NCBI GenBank assembly: GCA_029935275.1
Contig: JAOZKQ010000006.1
Location: forward strand, 1-22,400
Length of the DNA: 22,400 nucleotides
Reading direction: 5' to 3'
Source of the DNA: Bacteroidales bacterium
GTDB taxonomy: Bacteria > Bacteroidota > Bacteroidia > Bacteroidales > VadinHA17
Shown here: positions 1 to 7,306 of the stretch, piece after piece
Layout: each line of letters begins with the position of its first letter
Numbering within the stretch: position 1 is the stretch's first letter
Notes under the pieces: generated by a model
What the model saw: the letters and a program-made list of their open reading frames with translations, nothing else
What the model was told of the DNA's origin: nothing
The model's database searches: none
Translations under genes and position numbers: made by a program

Positions 1-1148
1 CAATATTGGAATATACAAATCCAATGAATAATGTGTCGGAGTATATGCTTGAGGGTTATGATAATGATTGGAAAAAAGGAGGCAATCCGGGGAATGTTAT
101 TTATTCAAATCTGAAAAGAGGAACTTATGTATTTAAAGTAAGGGGAGCTAACAGTGATGGTATTTGGGCAGATGAGGAAGGTACGCAGGTAATACGGGTG
201 ACGACTCCATTTCAAAGTACTAAATTAGCTTATTTACTTTACATTGTATTGCTTTTAGCTGCTATTATCCAGATTATTAGATTCTGGACACAGAACTTAA
301 GAAAGGCAAATCAGGTACTAAAGGATAAAGAAATTGCTGCCAGAGAAATTGCCCGGCAGAGAGAGGAGCTTGCTGTAAAAAATAAAAATATTACGGATAG
401 TATCAGATACGCGCAGAAAATCCAGGAAGCTATGCTTCCTTCAGCCTATATTTTTAAGCGGTTATTTCCTGAGTCATTTGTTATTTTTAAACCAAAGGAT
501 TTTATTAGTGGTGATTTTTACTGGATTACAGAAAAGGAGAATAAACAGTTTATAGTATCTGCTGATTGCACCGGACATGGGGTTCCAGGAGCACTTATGT
601 CTATGATAGGTTTTGAAATTCTTGATAAAATTATCAATGACCAGAAAGTATATGAGCCGGCTGAAATATTGAATATTTTAAGTAAAGGAATTGAAGCTAC
701 ATTTAGCAGGAATGAAGATGACCTTTCGGTGAAAGATGGTATGGACATTGCCTTATGTATGGTTGATAAGAAGAACAAAAGATTAGAATTTGCCGGTGCT
801 TTTAATTCCCTGTATCTCATAAGAGATAATCGTTTAACCGAGATTAAGGGCGATCGTTTTTCCATAGGCCTGACTGCTAATGAATTTGGAAAACCCTTTA
901 CAAATCATTTTCTTGAGCTGGAGAAAGAAGATAGAATTTATATTTTTACAGATGGTTATGTGGATCAGTTTGGCGGACCAAAGGGAAAGAAATTCATGTA
1001 CAGGAGATTTCGGCATATGCTGCTAAGGGTTCACAAAATCCCTATGCCGGAACAAAAGAAGTTCCTGGAGGATACGCTTGAGGCATGGATGGCTGATGTT
1101 GAACAGGTTGATGATATCCAGGTGGTAGGTATTCAGCCTTTAAAATAA
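1..1148 (+). CDS. Y_Y_Y / SpoIIE-type PP2C phosphatase sensor protein (5' truncated)
   Basis: The reading frame is open to the window's left edge, so this is the C-terminal part of a larger protein; the TTG at base 6 is not the real start. Counting residues from that TTG, 1-68 look like a Y_Y_Y domain (the W-x-x-Y/Y-x-x-L-x-x-G-x-Y pattern that closes periplasmic two-component-regulator propellers). Residues 75-94 form a membrane segment, about 96-138 a helical linker rich in K, E, R and Q, and 155-375 a SpoIIE-like PP2C serine phosphatase domain. Probable metal-binding acids are D170 in SGDFYW, D187 in ADCTGHG, D247 in DGMDIA, and D316/D320 in FTDGYVD. By family knowledge the missing N-terminus is probably a beta-propeller sensor. 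The inferred role is an inner-membrane sensor that dephosphorylates a cytosolic partner such as an anti-anti-sigma factor; no such partner is visible here. It converges on the hybrid kinase gene. Confidence 0.85.
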   Translation, partial: ILEYTNPMNNVSEYMLEGYDNDWKKGGNPGNVIYSNLKRGTYVFKVRGANSDGIWADEEGTQVIRVTTPFQSTKLAYLLYIVLLLAAIIQIIRFWTQNLRKANQVLKDKEIAAREIARQREELAVKNKNITDSIRYAQKIQEAMLPSAYIFKRLFPESFVIFKPKDFISGDFYWITEKENKQFIVSADCTGHGVPGALMSMIGFEILDKIINDQKVYEPAEILNILSKGIEATFSRNEDDLSVKDGMDIALCMVDKKNKRLEFAGAFNSLYLIRDNRLTEIKGDRFSIGLTANEFGKPFTNHFLELEKEDRIYIFTDGYVDQFGGPKGKKFMYRRFRHMLLRVHKIPMPEQKKFLEDTLEAWMADVEQVDDIQVVGIQPLK

Positions 1149-1187
1149 CATGAAATGCTTTGGTATTTTACGTCCTTAATTTTCGAT

Positions 1188-2933
1188 TTATTGATTAATA
1201 AGGCTTTGCATCTTTTCTAACAACTCTTCAATTTGGAAAGGTTTACTAATATAATCATCCATACCAGCAGATAAACATGTCTCCCTGTCGCCTAATAAGG
1301 CATTTGCAGTAACTGCTATTATGGGAACATGAGAGTTTGTACTTTCTTCAATTTCTCTGATTTTTCGTGTTGCAGTAATGCCATCCATTTCCTGCATCTG
1401 AATATCCATAAGTATCAGATCATAATTTGATGTTCCAAACATATCAAGGGCAATTTTACCATGAATGGCAACATCTATATTCTTAATGTAGTTTTTCAAT
1501 CCAATAAGCAGTATCTTTTGATTTAATTCATTGTCTTCAACCAATAAAACATTAGCATCATAAAGTTTCAGGCTCGGTTTTTGTTCATTAAAATCCGGAA
1601 TTTTAGCAGGTCCAAATTTGTTATGAACCGACTCATCGGGGGTAGAAAAGGGAAGGGTGAAAATGAGGCTGGTAAACTGATCATCTGTTTCAATTTCAAG
1701 CTTGCCTTTTAAAGACTGGATGATATGTTTTCCCATTCGAATATTTAACAATTGCAGATCCTTTTTTGAATTAGCACTTGATGCCCCTTGCTCATCTGTT
1801 TCAAGAAGATTTATTAATCCTTCCTCTGACTGAAATACTTTAAAATTACTTTTTAACTTAAACAGGTAATATACTTTGTCGCCAATAGCTTCTTTGTAAT
1901 TTATGGTAAAATCTATTTTTAAATCTTCAGGCCGGCTATTGCTTTTAAGAAAACTTTCTATAAACAATAATAATATTTGTTTAATGGTTACCGGGTCACC
2001 AATGATTTCATCTGGTCCGTTTTTATTATCATATAAAAATGTGATTTCTCCAATTTCCTTTTTAATATAAAACTCAATGGTTCCTTCCATTGCTTTTTTC
2101 ATATTAAAAACGACATTCTCAAAATGCCGGATACTTCTGTCAGGACTGGATGCGGCTGAAATTTCCTGTACGCTATTAACCAGGTTGTTAGTAGAGGCTT
2201 TGAGCGTTTCAATAATATTTTTCTGTTTGTCATTCGGGTTAGATTGCTCAAGTAAGCTGTTTAAAACAACCATATCGTTTAATGGAGTCCTCATTTCATG
2301 CGAAAGCCTGGAAATAAAATCCTTTCTCTCTTTTTTTGATTTTCGCACATCCTTTTTTGCTTTAATTAGACTTTTTTCTACACGATTGTACATAAGTCCA
2401 AAACCTAAAGTTCCCAATATTATAACCATGTAATACATGGAAAAAACAATCATGGATTTAACAGTTATGTCAATTTCATCATAAATTAAATAATGGACAT
2501 AAAAACTAAAAATTAAAAGAATAAGAATAAAACTACTAATCAGGCTACCTTTACGTGGCCCTATTAAAAAGATACTTAATATAGGAAAAAGGCTGAACCA
2601 TATTATATCTGTAGGAAATTTAAAGCTATAAAGGAAAAAAATAACAGTAGTAATTGTATAAAACAGCAGGATACATATAACAGAATACAAAAAATATAAC
2701 CGGATTGATTTATAAATAAATAAATTGGCAACTGATATAGTTAGTAATAAAATACTAATTATCCAGTATATAGGGTCATGGTTTGCCAAGCCAATGGCTG
2801 TGGTTATAATAGACCCTAATATGGTAAGCAGTAGTAGTGCCTGGTTAATGACTATCTTATCAACAGGCTTGTCATGTTCAAAATCAAGCAAGTTAAAAGA
2901 AAGTATTTTTACTATTTTTTCTGATGAGAACAT
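1188..2933 (-). CDS. Membrane hybrid histidine kinase with receiver domain and degenerate ATP-binding domain
   Basis: 581 residues from ATG at 2933. Residues about 29-183 contain roughly six hydrophobic segments and no recognisable large sensor domain. A short basic coiled coil (184-205) leads to the dimerisation/phosphoacceptor helix with an intact H-box, SHEMRTPL (H212, E213). The following CA (HATPase) region is unusual. The N-box-like stretch at 318-332 has S327 where the ATP/Mg-binding Asn is expected. No DxGxG box is visible, and the GTGLGL lid box is replaced near 388-396 by a KKDLQLL-like stretch. The C-terminal receiver (460-580) is complete: E466/D467, phosphoacceptor D510 in LILMDIQM, T542, and K564 in SKPF. 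Family knowledge would predict autophosphorylation followed by intramolecular phosphotransfer. The CA degeneration suggests weak or no kinase activity, so it may act as a phosphatase or a phosphorylation-sensing scaffold. It stands alone and converges on the SpoIIE-type gene with a 39-bp gap. Confidence 0.88.
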   Translation of the reverse strand: MFSSEKIVKILSFNLLDFEHDKPVDKIVINQALLLLTILGSIITTAIGLANHDPIYWIISILLLTISVANLFIYKSIRLYFLYSVICILLFYTITTVIFFLYSFKFPTDIIWFSLFPILSIFLIGPRKGSLISSFILILLIFSFYVHYLIYDEIDITVKSMIVFSMYYMVIILGTLGFGLMYNRVEKSLIKAKKDVRKSKKERKDFISRLSHEMRTPLNDMVVLNSLLEQSNPNDKQKNIIETLKASTNNLVNSVQEISAASSPDRSIRHFENVVFNMKKAMEGTIEFYIKKEIGEITFLYDNKNGPDEIIGDPVTIKQILLLFIESFLKSNSRPEDLKIDFTINYKEAIGDKVYYLFKLKSNFKVFQSEEGLINLLETDEQGASSANSKKDLQLLNIRMGKHIIQSLKGKLEIETDDQFTSLIFTLPFSTPDESVHNKFGPAKIPDFNEQKPSLKLYDANVLLVEDNELNQKILLIGLKNYIKNIDVAIHGKIALDMFGTSNYDLILMDIQMQEMDGITATRKIREIEESTNSHVPIIAVTANALLGDRETCLSAGMDDYISKPFQIEELLEKMQSLINQ

Positions 2934-3324
2934 TTTACTATATAAAAGTTTTTTATTCTAAAAATAAAGTAAATTAATTTATAAAAATAATAAAGTTCTA
3001 TGAATCATTTACTATTTTGTCTATTTCTTTTGAAAAGGGCATGTTTTTTGAAGTGTTTTATAAGATGATGAAACCTGGATGTTTTTCCGGATTTGTTTAT
3101 TGATTTCAGGTGTTATTTTTTTGTGTAAAAACACTATATTGCAGGATATTAGTTTGAAAGAGCTTACATTTAGTACATATAAATTTTTTTGGGTTTATAT
3201 TGGTTTGCACAAATAAATAAGTTAAAAATATATTAATGCAAGTTTTGGGTAATTTATTATTAGTGGTTAATTGTCCAATTTCCTGAATTTGCAAAAGTTT
3301 TTCGATCTATGAAATTTGATTGTG
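2934..3324. other. Divergent intergenic region, no gene recognised
   Basis: This 391-bp AT-rich gap lies between the minus-strand hybrid kinase and the plus-strand secreted protein, so it must hold both promoters. I found no exact TAnnTTTG box on either strand. The closest on the plus strand is TGAATTTG at about 3283-3290 (one mismatch), about 35 bp before the ATG. No RNA gene, strong hairpin or convincing small ORF was seen. Confidence 0.5.
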
Positions 3325-4062
3325 ATGAATAAAATAATCATATATGTTTTCCTGGCGGCTTTTGCTTTCTCTTTTTTTTCTGCCTATGGGCAGGATGAAA
3401 GGTCAAAGGTGAAATACACACATGAGTTTCGCTTTAATGATGGGTTTTTTATGAATTTTGAACAGGTCAAGAACAATGCACCTCTTCCTAAGTATAAAAT
3501 CCTAACAGATGCCGATTATCATGATCCGGAGTTCTTTGATAAAGTTTTAAAGCATGATGTTATTTATTATTTTAATGATCAGGTTGTGAAACAAGAGTTT
3601 TCGGTGGATGATGTTTGGGGTTATTCGAATAACGGAATACTTTACATCAGTCTTGGAGGTGAATATAGCAGGATCTCAATTTTAGGAGGAATATGTCATT
3701 TTGTTGGTACTGAAACAAGTAGTGGTACACGGTATTATGATCCATATTCTAATCCTTATAACCGTTATAGCCCCTATAACTATGGTAGTTATGGAGGTTA
3801 TGGTGGCTATGGAGGTTATAATAACTTTTATAATCCACAACAGTACCAAACCTATAGTAAAACTGAAATGAAGCAATACATTCTTGACTTTGAAACAGGG
3901 AAGGTAATGGATTATTCAACACAAAATATTGAAATTGCCCTTATGAGAGATCCTGAACTTTACGATGAATATATGGCACTTAAATCTAAACAGAAAAAGA
4001 ATTTGAAATTTCTTTATATGCGGAAATTTAATAATAGAAATCCTTTATATTTTCCAAAATAG
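3325..4062 (+). CDS. Secreted protein of unknown function with Tyr/Gly-rich segment
   Basis: 245 residues if translation starts at ATG 3325. An in-frame TTG nine bases upstream is possible, but the ATG places a normal signal peptide at the N-terminus (hydrophobic residues 4-20, Ala-Tyr-Gly-Gln cleavage region). The mature protein is rich in Asp and Tyr. In its middle it has a low-complexity run rich in Tyr, Asn, Pro and Gly (about bases 3733-3840) with tandem GGY units. The C-terminus is basic. I do not recognise a family. Such Gly/Tyr runs are usually flexible or self-associating linkers, but no specific role can be claimed. The next gene downstream is 400 bp away, beyond a repeat element, so this is probably a single-gene transcript. 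Confidence 0.75.
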   Translation: MNKIIIYVFLAAFAFSFFSAYGQDERSKVKYTHEFRFNDGFFMNFEQVKNNAPLPKYKILTDADYHDPEFFDKVLKHDVIYYFNDQVVKQEFSVDDVWGYSNNGILYISLGGEYSRISILGGICHFVGTETSSGTRYYDPYSNPYNRYSPYNYGSYGGYGGYGGYNNFYNPQQYQTYSKTEMKQYILDFETGKVMDYSTQNIEIALMRDPELYDEYMALKSKQKKNLKFLYMRKFNNRNPLYFPK

Positions 4063-4171
4063 CATAAGATGCAATATCACCTGTTTTTGTTCCTGATGAT
4101 CTAACCGAATTGATGTTTAGTGTATTAATTTCTAATTATCTTTCCTTATAATTTGTGTAAGGAATTGTTTT

Positions 4172-4187
4172 AACTTTTCTATCTTTA
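4172..4187 (+). promoter_or_regulatory. Promoter-like box upstream of a repeat element
   Basis: The 15-bp string AACTTTTCTATCTTT at 4172-4186 is identical to the one directly before hisS at 5773-5787. Here it contains TATCTTTA (one mismatch to the Bacteroidota -7 consensus TAnnTTTG). A TTTG at 4152-4155 could be the -33 element, although the 24-bp spacing is slightly long. The box lies just before the repeat element and about 280 bp before the next gene, which it may serve. It also overlaps an AT-only 8-bp hairpin (4175-4182 with 4187-4194), so a weak terminator for the upstream gene is the alternative. Confidence 0.35.
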
Positions 4188-4204
4188 TAGAAAAACTTAT
4201 TTTA

Positions 4205-4396
4205 TTAGTTAGTGTCTCTTAGAAAACGCCAATAACTACGTTACGCTCATCTCGAAAACAGTTATCCCGATTCATCGGGACTCCTTGATTTTCAAGATTT
4301 CGCAAGCACTTCGGCACACTCAGCGTAACACCTTGTTCTTGGCACTTTCTAAAAAGCCACTTAAAAATAGATAGTTTTCTTAGAAGCACTAGTTAA
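4205..4396. repeat. 192-bp MITE-like palindromic element, non-coding
   Basis: The ends are inverted: bases 4205-4227 match the reverse complement of 4374-4396 at 18 of 23 positions, sharing TAGTG near the tip and AGAAAAC at the inner edge. Inside are nested inverted pairs: GCCAA 4228-4232 with TTGGC 4339-4343, and GTTACGCTCA 4240-4249 with 4320-4329 (9 of 10). There are also two compact hairpins, TCCCGAT/ATCGGGA at 4265-4280 and CTTGA/TCAAG at 4284-4296. No ORF of useful length exists inside. The structure fits a non-autonomous miniature inverted-repeat element or a bacterial palindromic repeat, and it could fold into one long RNA hairpin if transcribed. No second copy is in this window, so repetition in the genome is inferred only. 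It fills most of the gap between 4063 and 4468. Confidence 0.6.
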
Positions 4397-4468
4397 TACT
4401 TCTCTTTAAGTTATATTGATATACTAATAAGACCTAACAAACACAGTTTTAATATAAAATCTATTCGC

Positions 4469-5332
4469 ATGAGACGGTTTCTTATTATTTTATTTCTTTT
4501 TAGTTATTCCTTTTATTTTGTATTTGCTCAATCAAAAATGCCAGGCCAGGAAGAGTTAAATTCTTTTTTTGAGTCAAAAACCCTGGTTGTGAAGGAAGAT
4601 GGTTTTGCTTCTTTTTATAATGCTTATATTAAGGAGGCAGTTGAGAAGGAATGGAATATTACTCCCTTTAAAATTGTTAAAGTGGATGAATTTAATGAAA
4701 AAATGACAGATAGTACCTACTCTTTTCTGGTTCTGACCAATACACATTTCGGAAAGGACAAAGCCGATGCTGATTATAATTTTATTAATCTGCTTTTGGG
4801 GAAAAAGGGTGTGAAAAATATCACTGAAATGCCTGAAATGGGATCACTTCCATTGTCATATTCCGATAATGAAGATGATGACTATTCTTATAAATTAAGT
4901 GTTATGATTAAGTTTATTCAAAAAAGAACAGAGCTTATGAAGGGAAGGCCAGACTACCTGTCTATGAGGTATTTGAAATATTATAATAAGAATACACCGG
5001 AAATAAAATTAAAAACCTTATTGGTGCTTGAGAAAAATCTGGCATCAGAAATCGGTACTATAGATAAGATTAAAAAGAATTACGACTATGATATTAAGAT
5101 TGTTACGGAAGATGAGTTGGAGGATGCAATTGCAGAAAAGAAAGACTATTTGTTCCTGCACTGTGTGATGCCTGAAGAAAAGGGGAAACAGGGATGGACA
5201 TTTAAACTGGTTTTTGGTATTGCAGATGGCCGCTTGTATTATTATAATAAACATACGATTTCATCTAAAAAGCCTGCAGGTCTTTTAAAAAGCGATTTGA
5301 AAAAGATGAGTAGTAAGAATAAAATATTTTAG
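4469..5332 (+). CDS. Secreted protein of unknown function with an apparent internal duplication
   Basis: 287 residues from ATG 4469. Residues 1-20 form a typical signal peptide ending FVFAQ, so the protein is exported. I do not recognise a family. The two halves look alike. KTLVV at 37-41 followed by KIV at 68-70 and SFLVLT at 85-90 parallels KTLLV at 182-186, KIV at 210-212 and YLFLHC at 227-232. Spacing is 31 versus 28 and 17 versus 17 residues. This suggests two copies of a small alpha/beta unit separated by an acidic linker (about 133-140). The C-terminus is Lys-rich. The DUF4870 gene begins 20 bp downstream, so the two are probably co-transcribed. A role in the envelope is the most that can be inferred. 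Confidence 0.75.
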   Translation: MRRFLIILFLFSYSFYFVFAQSKMPGQEELNSFFESKTLVVKEDGFASFYNAYIKEAVEKEWNITPFKIVKVDEFNEKMTDSTYSFLVLTNTHFGKDKADADYNFINLLLGKKGVKNITEMPEMGSLPLSYSDNEDDDYSYKLSVMIKFIQKRTELMKGRPDYLSMRYLKYYNKNTPEIKLKTLLVLEKNLASEIGTIDKIKKNYDYDIKIVTEDELEDAIAEKKDYLFLHCVMPEEKGKQGWTFKLVFGIADGRLYYYNKHTISSKKPAGLLKSDLKKMSSKNKIF

Positions 5333-5352
5333 CAGCACTTTATCTTAATTCT

Positions 5353-5727
5353 ATGGAGATAATTTCTGACTTTCATAAAAAACCTGGAATGGATTCCGGT
5401 CAGGAAAAAACCTGGGCTATGCTTTGCCATATTGCAAGTTTTGCACATTTTATCCCTTTGGGGCATATTTTTTGCCCGCTCATTATTTGGCTTTTAAAAA
5501 AGGACGAGTCTGAGTTGGTGGATGACCAGGGAAAAGAATCCCTGAATTTTCAGCTATCCATGACCATTTATTTTCTACTTGCAATACCCTTTGTTTTTTT
5601 GGTTATTGGGATACCTCTTCTTATTATTCTTGGAGTAATAGATTTGATTTTAGTAATTCTTGCTGCTGTTTCTGCTGCTCAGGGCCAGGCCTACAGGTAT
5701 CCCTTATCGATTAAATTTATAAAGTGA
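5353..5727 (+). CDS. DUF4870 domain-containing small membrane protein
   Basis: 124 residues. The pattern fits DUF4870 (Tic20-like small membrane proteins). An N-terminal segment with W-A-M-L-C-H-I-A-S-F leads into a first hydrophobic helix (about 27-47). A polar stretch with DDQGKESLNFQ, the family hallmark (60-70), follows, then two further helices (about 73-92 and 92-112) and a short basic tail. The function of the family is not established; it is an integral inner-membrane protein. It follows the secreted-protein gene by 20 bp and is probably in the same transcript. The next gene, hisS, has its own promoter-like box. Confidence 0.8.
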   Translation: MEIISDFHKKPGMDSGQEKTWAMLCHIASFAHFIPLGHIFCPLIIWLLKKDESELVDDQGKESLNFQLSMTIYFLLAIPFVFLVIGIPLLIILGVIDLILVILAAVSAAQGQAYRYPLSIKFIK

Positions 5728-5780
5728 ACTTTCTGAAGATTGCTTTATCAGGCTTATGCAAAAACCTTACTAAACTTTTC

Positions 5781-5788
5781 TATCTTTG
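5781..5788 (+). promoter_or_regulatory. Bacteroidota -7 promoter box for hisS
   Basis: TATCTTTG is an exact match to the Bacteroidota -7 consensus TAnnTTTG and lies 27 bp before the hisS ATG. No clear TTTG is seen at the -33 spacing, so the call rests on the -7 box and its position. Confidence 0.5.
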
Positions 5789-5815
5789 TAGCTAAATGAA
5801 TTAAACCAATAATAA

Positions 5816-7183
5816 ATGGCTGCACAAAAACCTTCAATTCCTAAAGGTACAAGGGATTTTGGACCAATTGAAATGGTCAGAAGGAATTATATTTTCAATA
5901 CTGTTCAAAAAGTATTTAAGAAATATGGCTATCTTCCCCTTGAAACTCCAGCAATGGAGAATCTATCCACACTTTTGGGTAAATATGGGGAGGAAGGTGA
6001 TAAATTATTGTTTCGTGTACTGAATTCTGGGAATTTTCTATCAAAAGTACCTGATGAGAAAAGCCTTCAGAATGCTCCATCATTAGTTAACCTTATTACT
6101 GAAAAGGGCCTGAAATATGACCTGACTGTTCCTTTTGCCAGGTATGTGGTGCAACATCGTAATGATATTACTTTTCCCTTTAAACGTTACCAAATTCAGC
6201 CGGTTTGGCGTGCTGATCGCCCTCAGAAAGGTAGATACAGAGAATTTTTTCAGTGTGATGTGGATGTGATAGGAAGCAAATCCCTTCTATCAGAAGTAGA
6301 GCTAATACAAATCACAGATGAGGTTTTTTCTATTTTGGGGATCAATGTTAAAATTAAAATAAATAATAGAAAAGTACTGGCTGGTGTGGCTGAGATGATG
6401 GGGCAGGCTGATCAGATGATGAAGATTACTATTGCTATTGATAAGATTGATAAGATTGGGATTGAAAAAGTCAATGAAGAGTTGATTAGTTCAGGTATTC
6501 CACCGGATGCTGTGGATAAACTACAGCCTGTTTTAACTTTCTCAGGACTTAGGAATGAAAAATTGGTCTTATTGAGAGGCCTTTTGTCAGATTCAGAGAT
6601 TGGGATGCAGGGGGTCTGTGAGTTGGAGATGGTATTTGATTATTTATCAGGCTTTGATCTTAAGTCAGAAGTTGAAATTGATCTCTCCCTGGCGAGGGGA
6701 TTGAATTATTATACCGGGGCAATACTGGAAGTGGAAGCACTGGATGTGAATATTGGGAGCATATGTGGGGGAGGGAGATATGATGACCTGACCGGTATTT
6801 TTGGTTTGAAAGATGTTTCCGGAGTTGGTATTTCATTTGGTGCTGATCGTATTTATGATGTGATGTTACAATCAGATCTTTTTCCCCTTGATTTAGCACA
6901 GACCACCCGGTTAATGTTTGTTAATTTTGGAAAAGAGGAAGAACGGTTTTGTTTGGATGTGCTTGCAAAAGTTAGAAATGCAGGTATCTCTGCTGAGATT
7001 TATCCGGATCATGTCAAGATGAAGAAGCAGATGTCTTATGCGAATAATAAAAATGTGGAATTTGTTGCCATGGTTGGAGAAAATGAAATGGCAGAAGGGA
7101 AGATAAGCCTTAAGAATATGGAATCAGGTGAGCAGGAGAAGCTTAGCGTTAAGGAACTAATAGCTAAACTAAGTGTGGAGTAG
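5816..7183 (+). CDS. hisS: Histidine--tRNA ligase
   Basis: 455 residues, normal for bacterial HisRS. It charges tRNA-His with histidine in the cytosol. It starts with the family's PKGTRDFGP block (9-17). Class II motif 2 is seen around 131-147 (WRADRPQKGRYREFFQCD). The histidine-specific loops are RGLNYYTGAILEV (294-306) and CGGGRYDDL (317-325), and motif 3 is GVGISFGADRIYDVM (336-350). The C-terminal anticodon-binding domain occupies about 363-455. No frameshift or missing motif was seen. It appears to be transcribed alone from the promoter box just upstream; a lyase that may also use histidine follows 123 bp later, but a link between them is not implied. Confidence 0.97.
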   Translation: MAAQKPSIPKGTRDFGPIEMVRRNYIFNTVQKVFKKYGYLPLETPAMENLSTLLGKYGEEGDKLLFRVLNSGNFLSKVPDEKSLQNAPSLVNLITEKGLKYDLTVPFARYVVQHRNDITFPFKRYQIQPVWRADRPQKGRYREFFQCDVDVIGSKSLLSEVELIQITDEVFSILGINVKIKINNRKVLAGVAEMMGQADQMMKITIAIDKIDKIGIEKVNEELISSGIPPDAVDKLQPVLTFSGLRNEKLVLLRGLLSDSEIGMQGVCELEMVFDYLSGFDLKSEVEIDLSLARGLNYYTGAILEVEALDVNIGSICGGGRYDDLTGIFGLKDVSGVGISFGADRIYDVMLQSDLFPLDLAQTTRLMFVNFGKEEERFCLDVLAKVRNAGISAEIYPDHVKMKKQMSYANNKNVEFVAMVGENEMAEGKISLKNMESGEQEKLSVKELIAKLSVE

Positions 7184-7306
7184 TAATGTAATATAGCTTG
7201 TTATGATGGTTTGAACAAGTTATTGGATAATTTATGACTTTAAAAAAGTCTAAGGAGCATTAAATCAGTAATGTATATAATATTTTTTGACTAAAATTCT
7301 AATATA

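Noticed and set aside
3073..3111. ACCTG/CAGGT pairing as a possible small RNA or terminator
   Set aside because: Five base pairs over a 29-base loop is not significant in this composition.
3106..3294. 62-codon minus-strand open frame in the 391-bp gap
   Set aside because: Low-complexity AT-rich composition, no motif, and no promoter; treated as chance.
3781..3830. Short tandem GGY codons as a possible CRISPR or regulatory repeat
   Set aside because: The repetition is in phase with the coding frame and explained by Gly/Tyr-rich protein sequence; no spacer structure.
4143..4163. TCCTTA/TAAGGA hairpin after the 3325-4062 gene as a terminator
   Set aside because: Only six base pairs, with a nine-base loop and an interrupted T stretch; too weak to call.
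7197..7219. CTTGTT/AACAAG inverted repeat after hisS
   Set aside because: Short stem, long loop and no T-run; no support as a terminator or operator.
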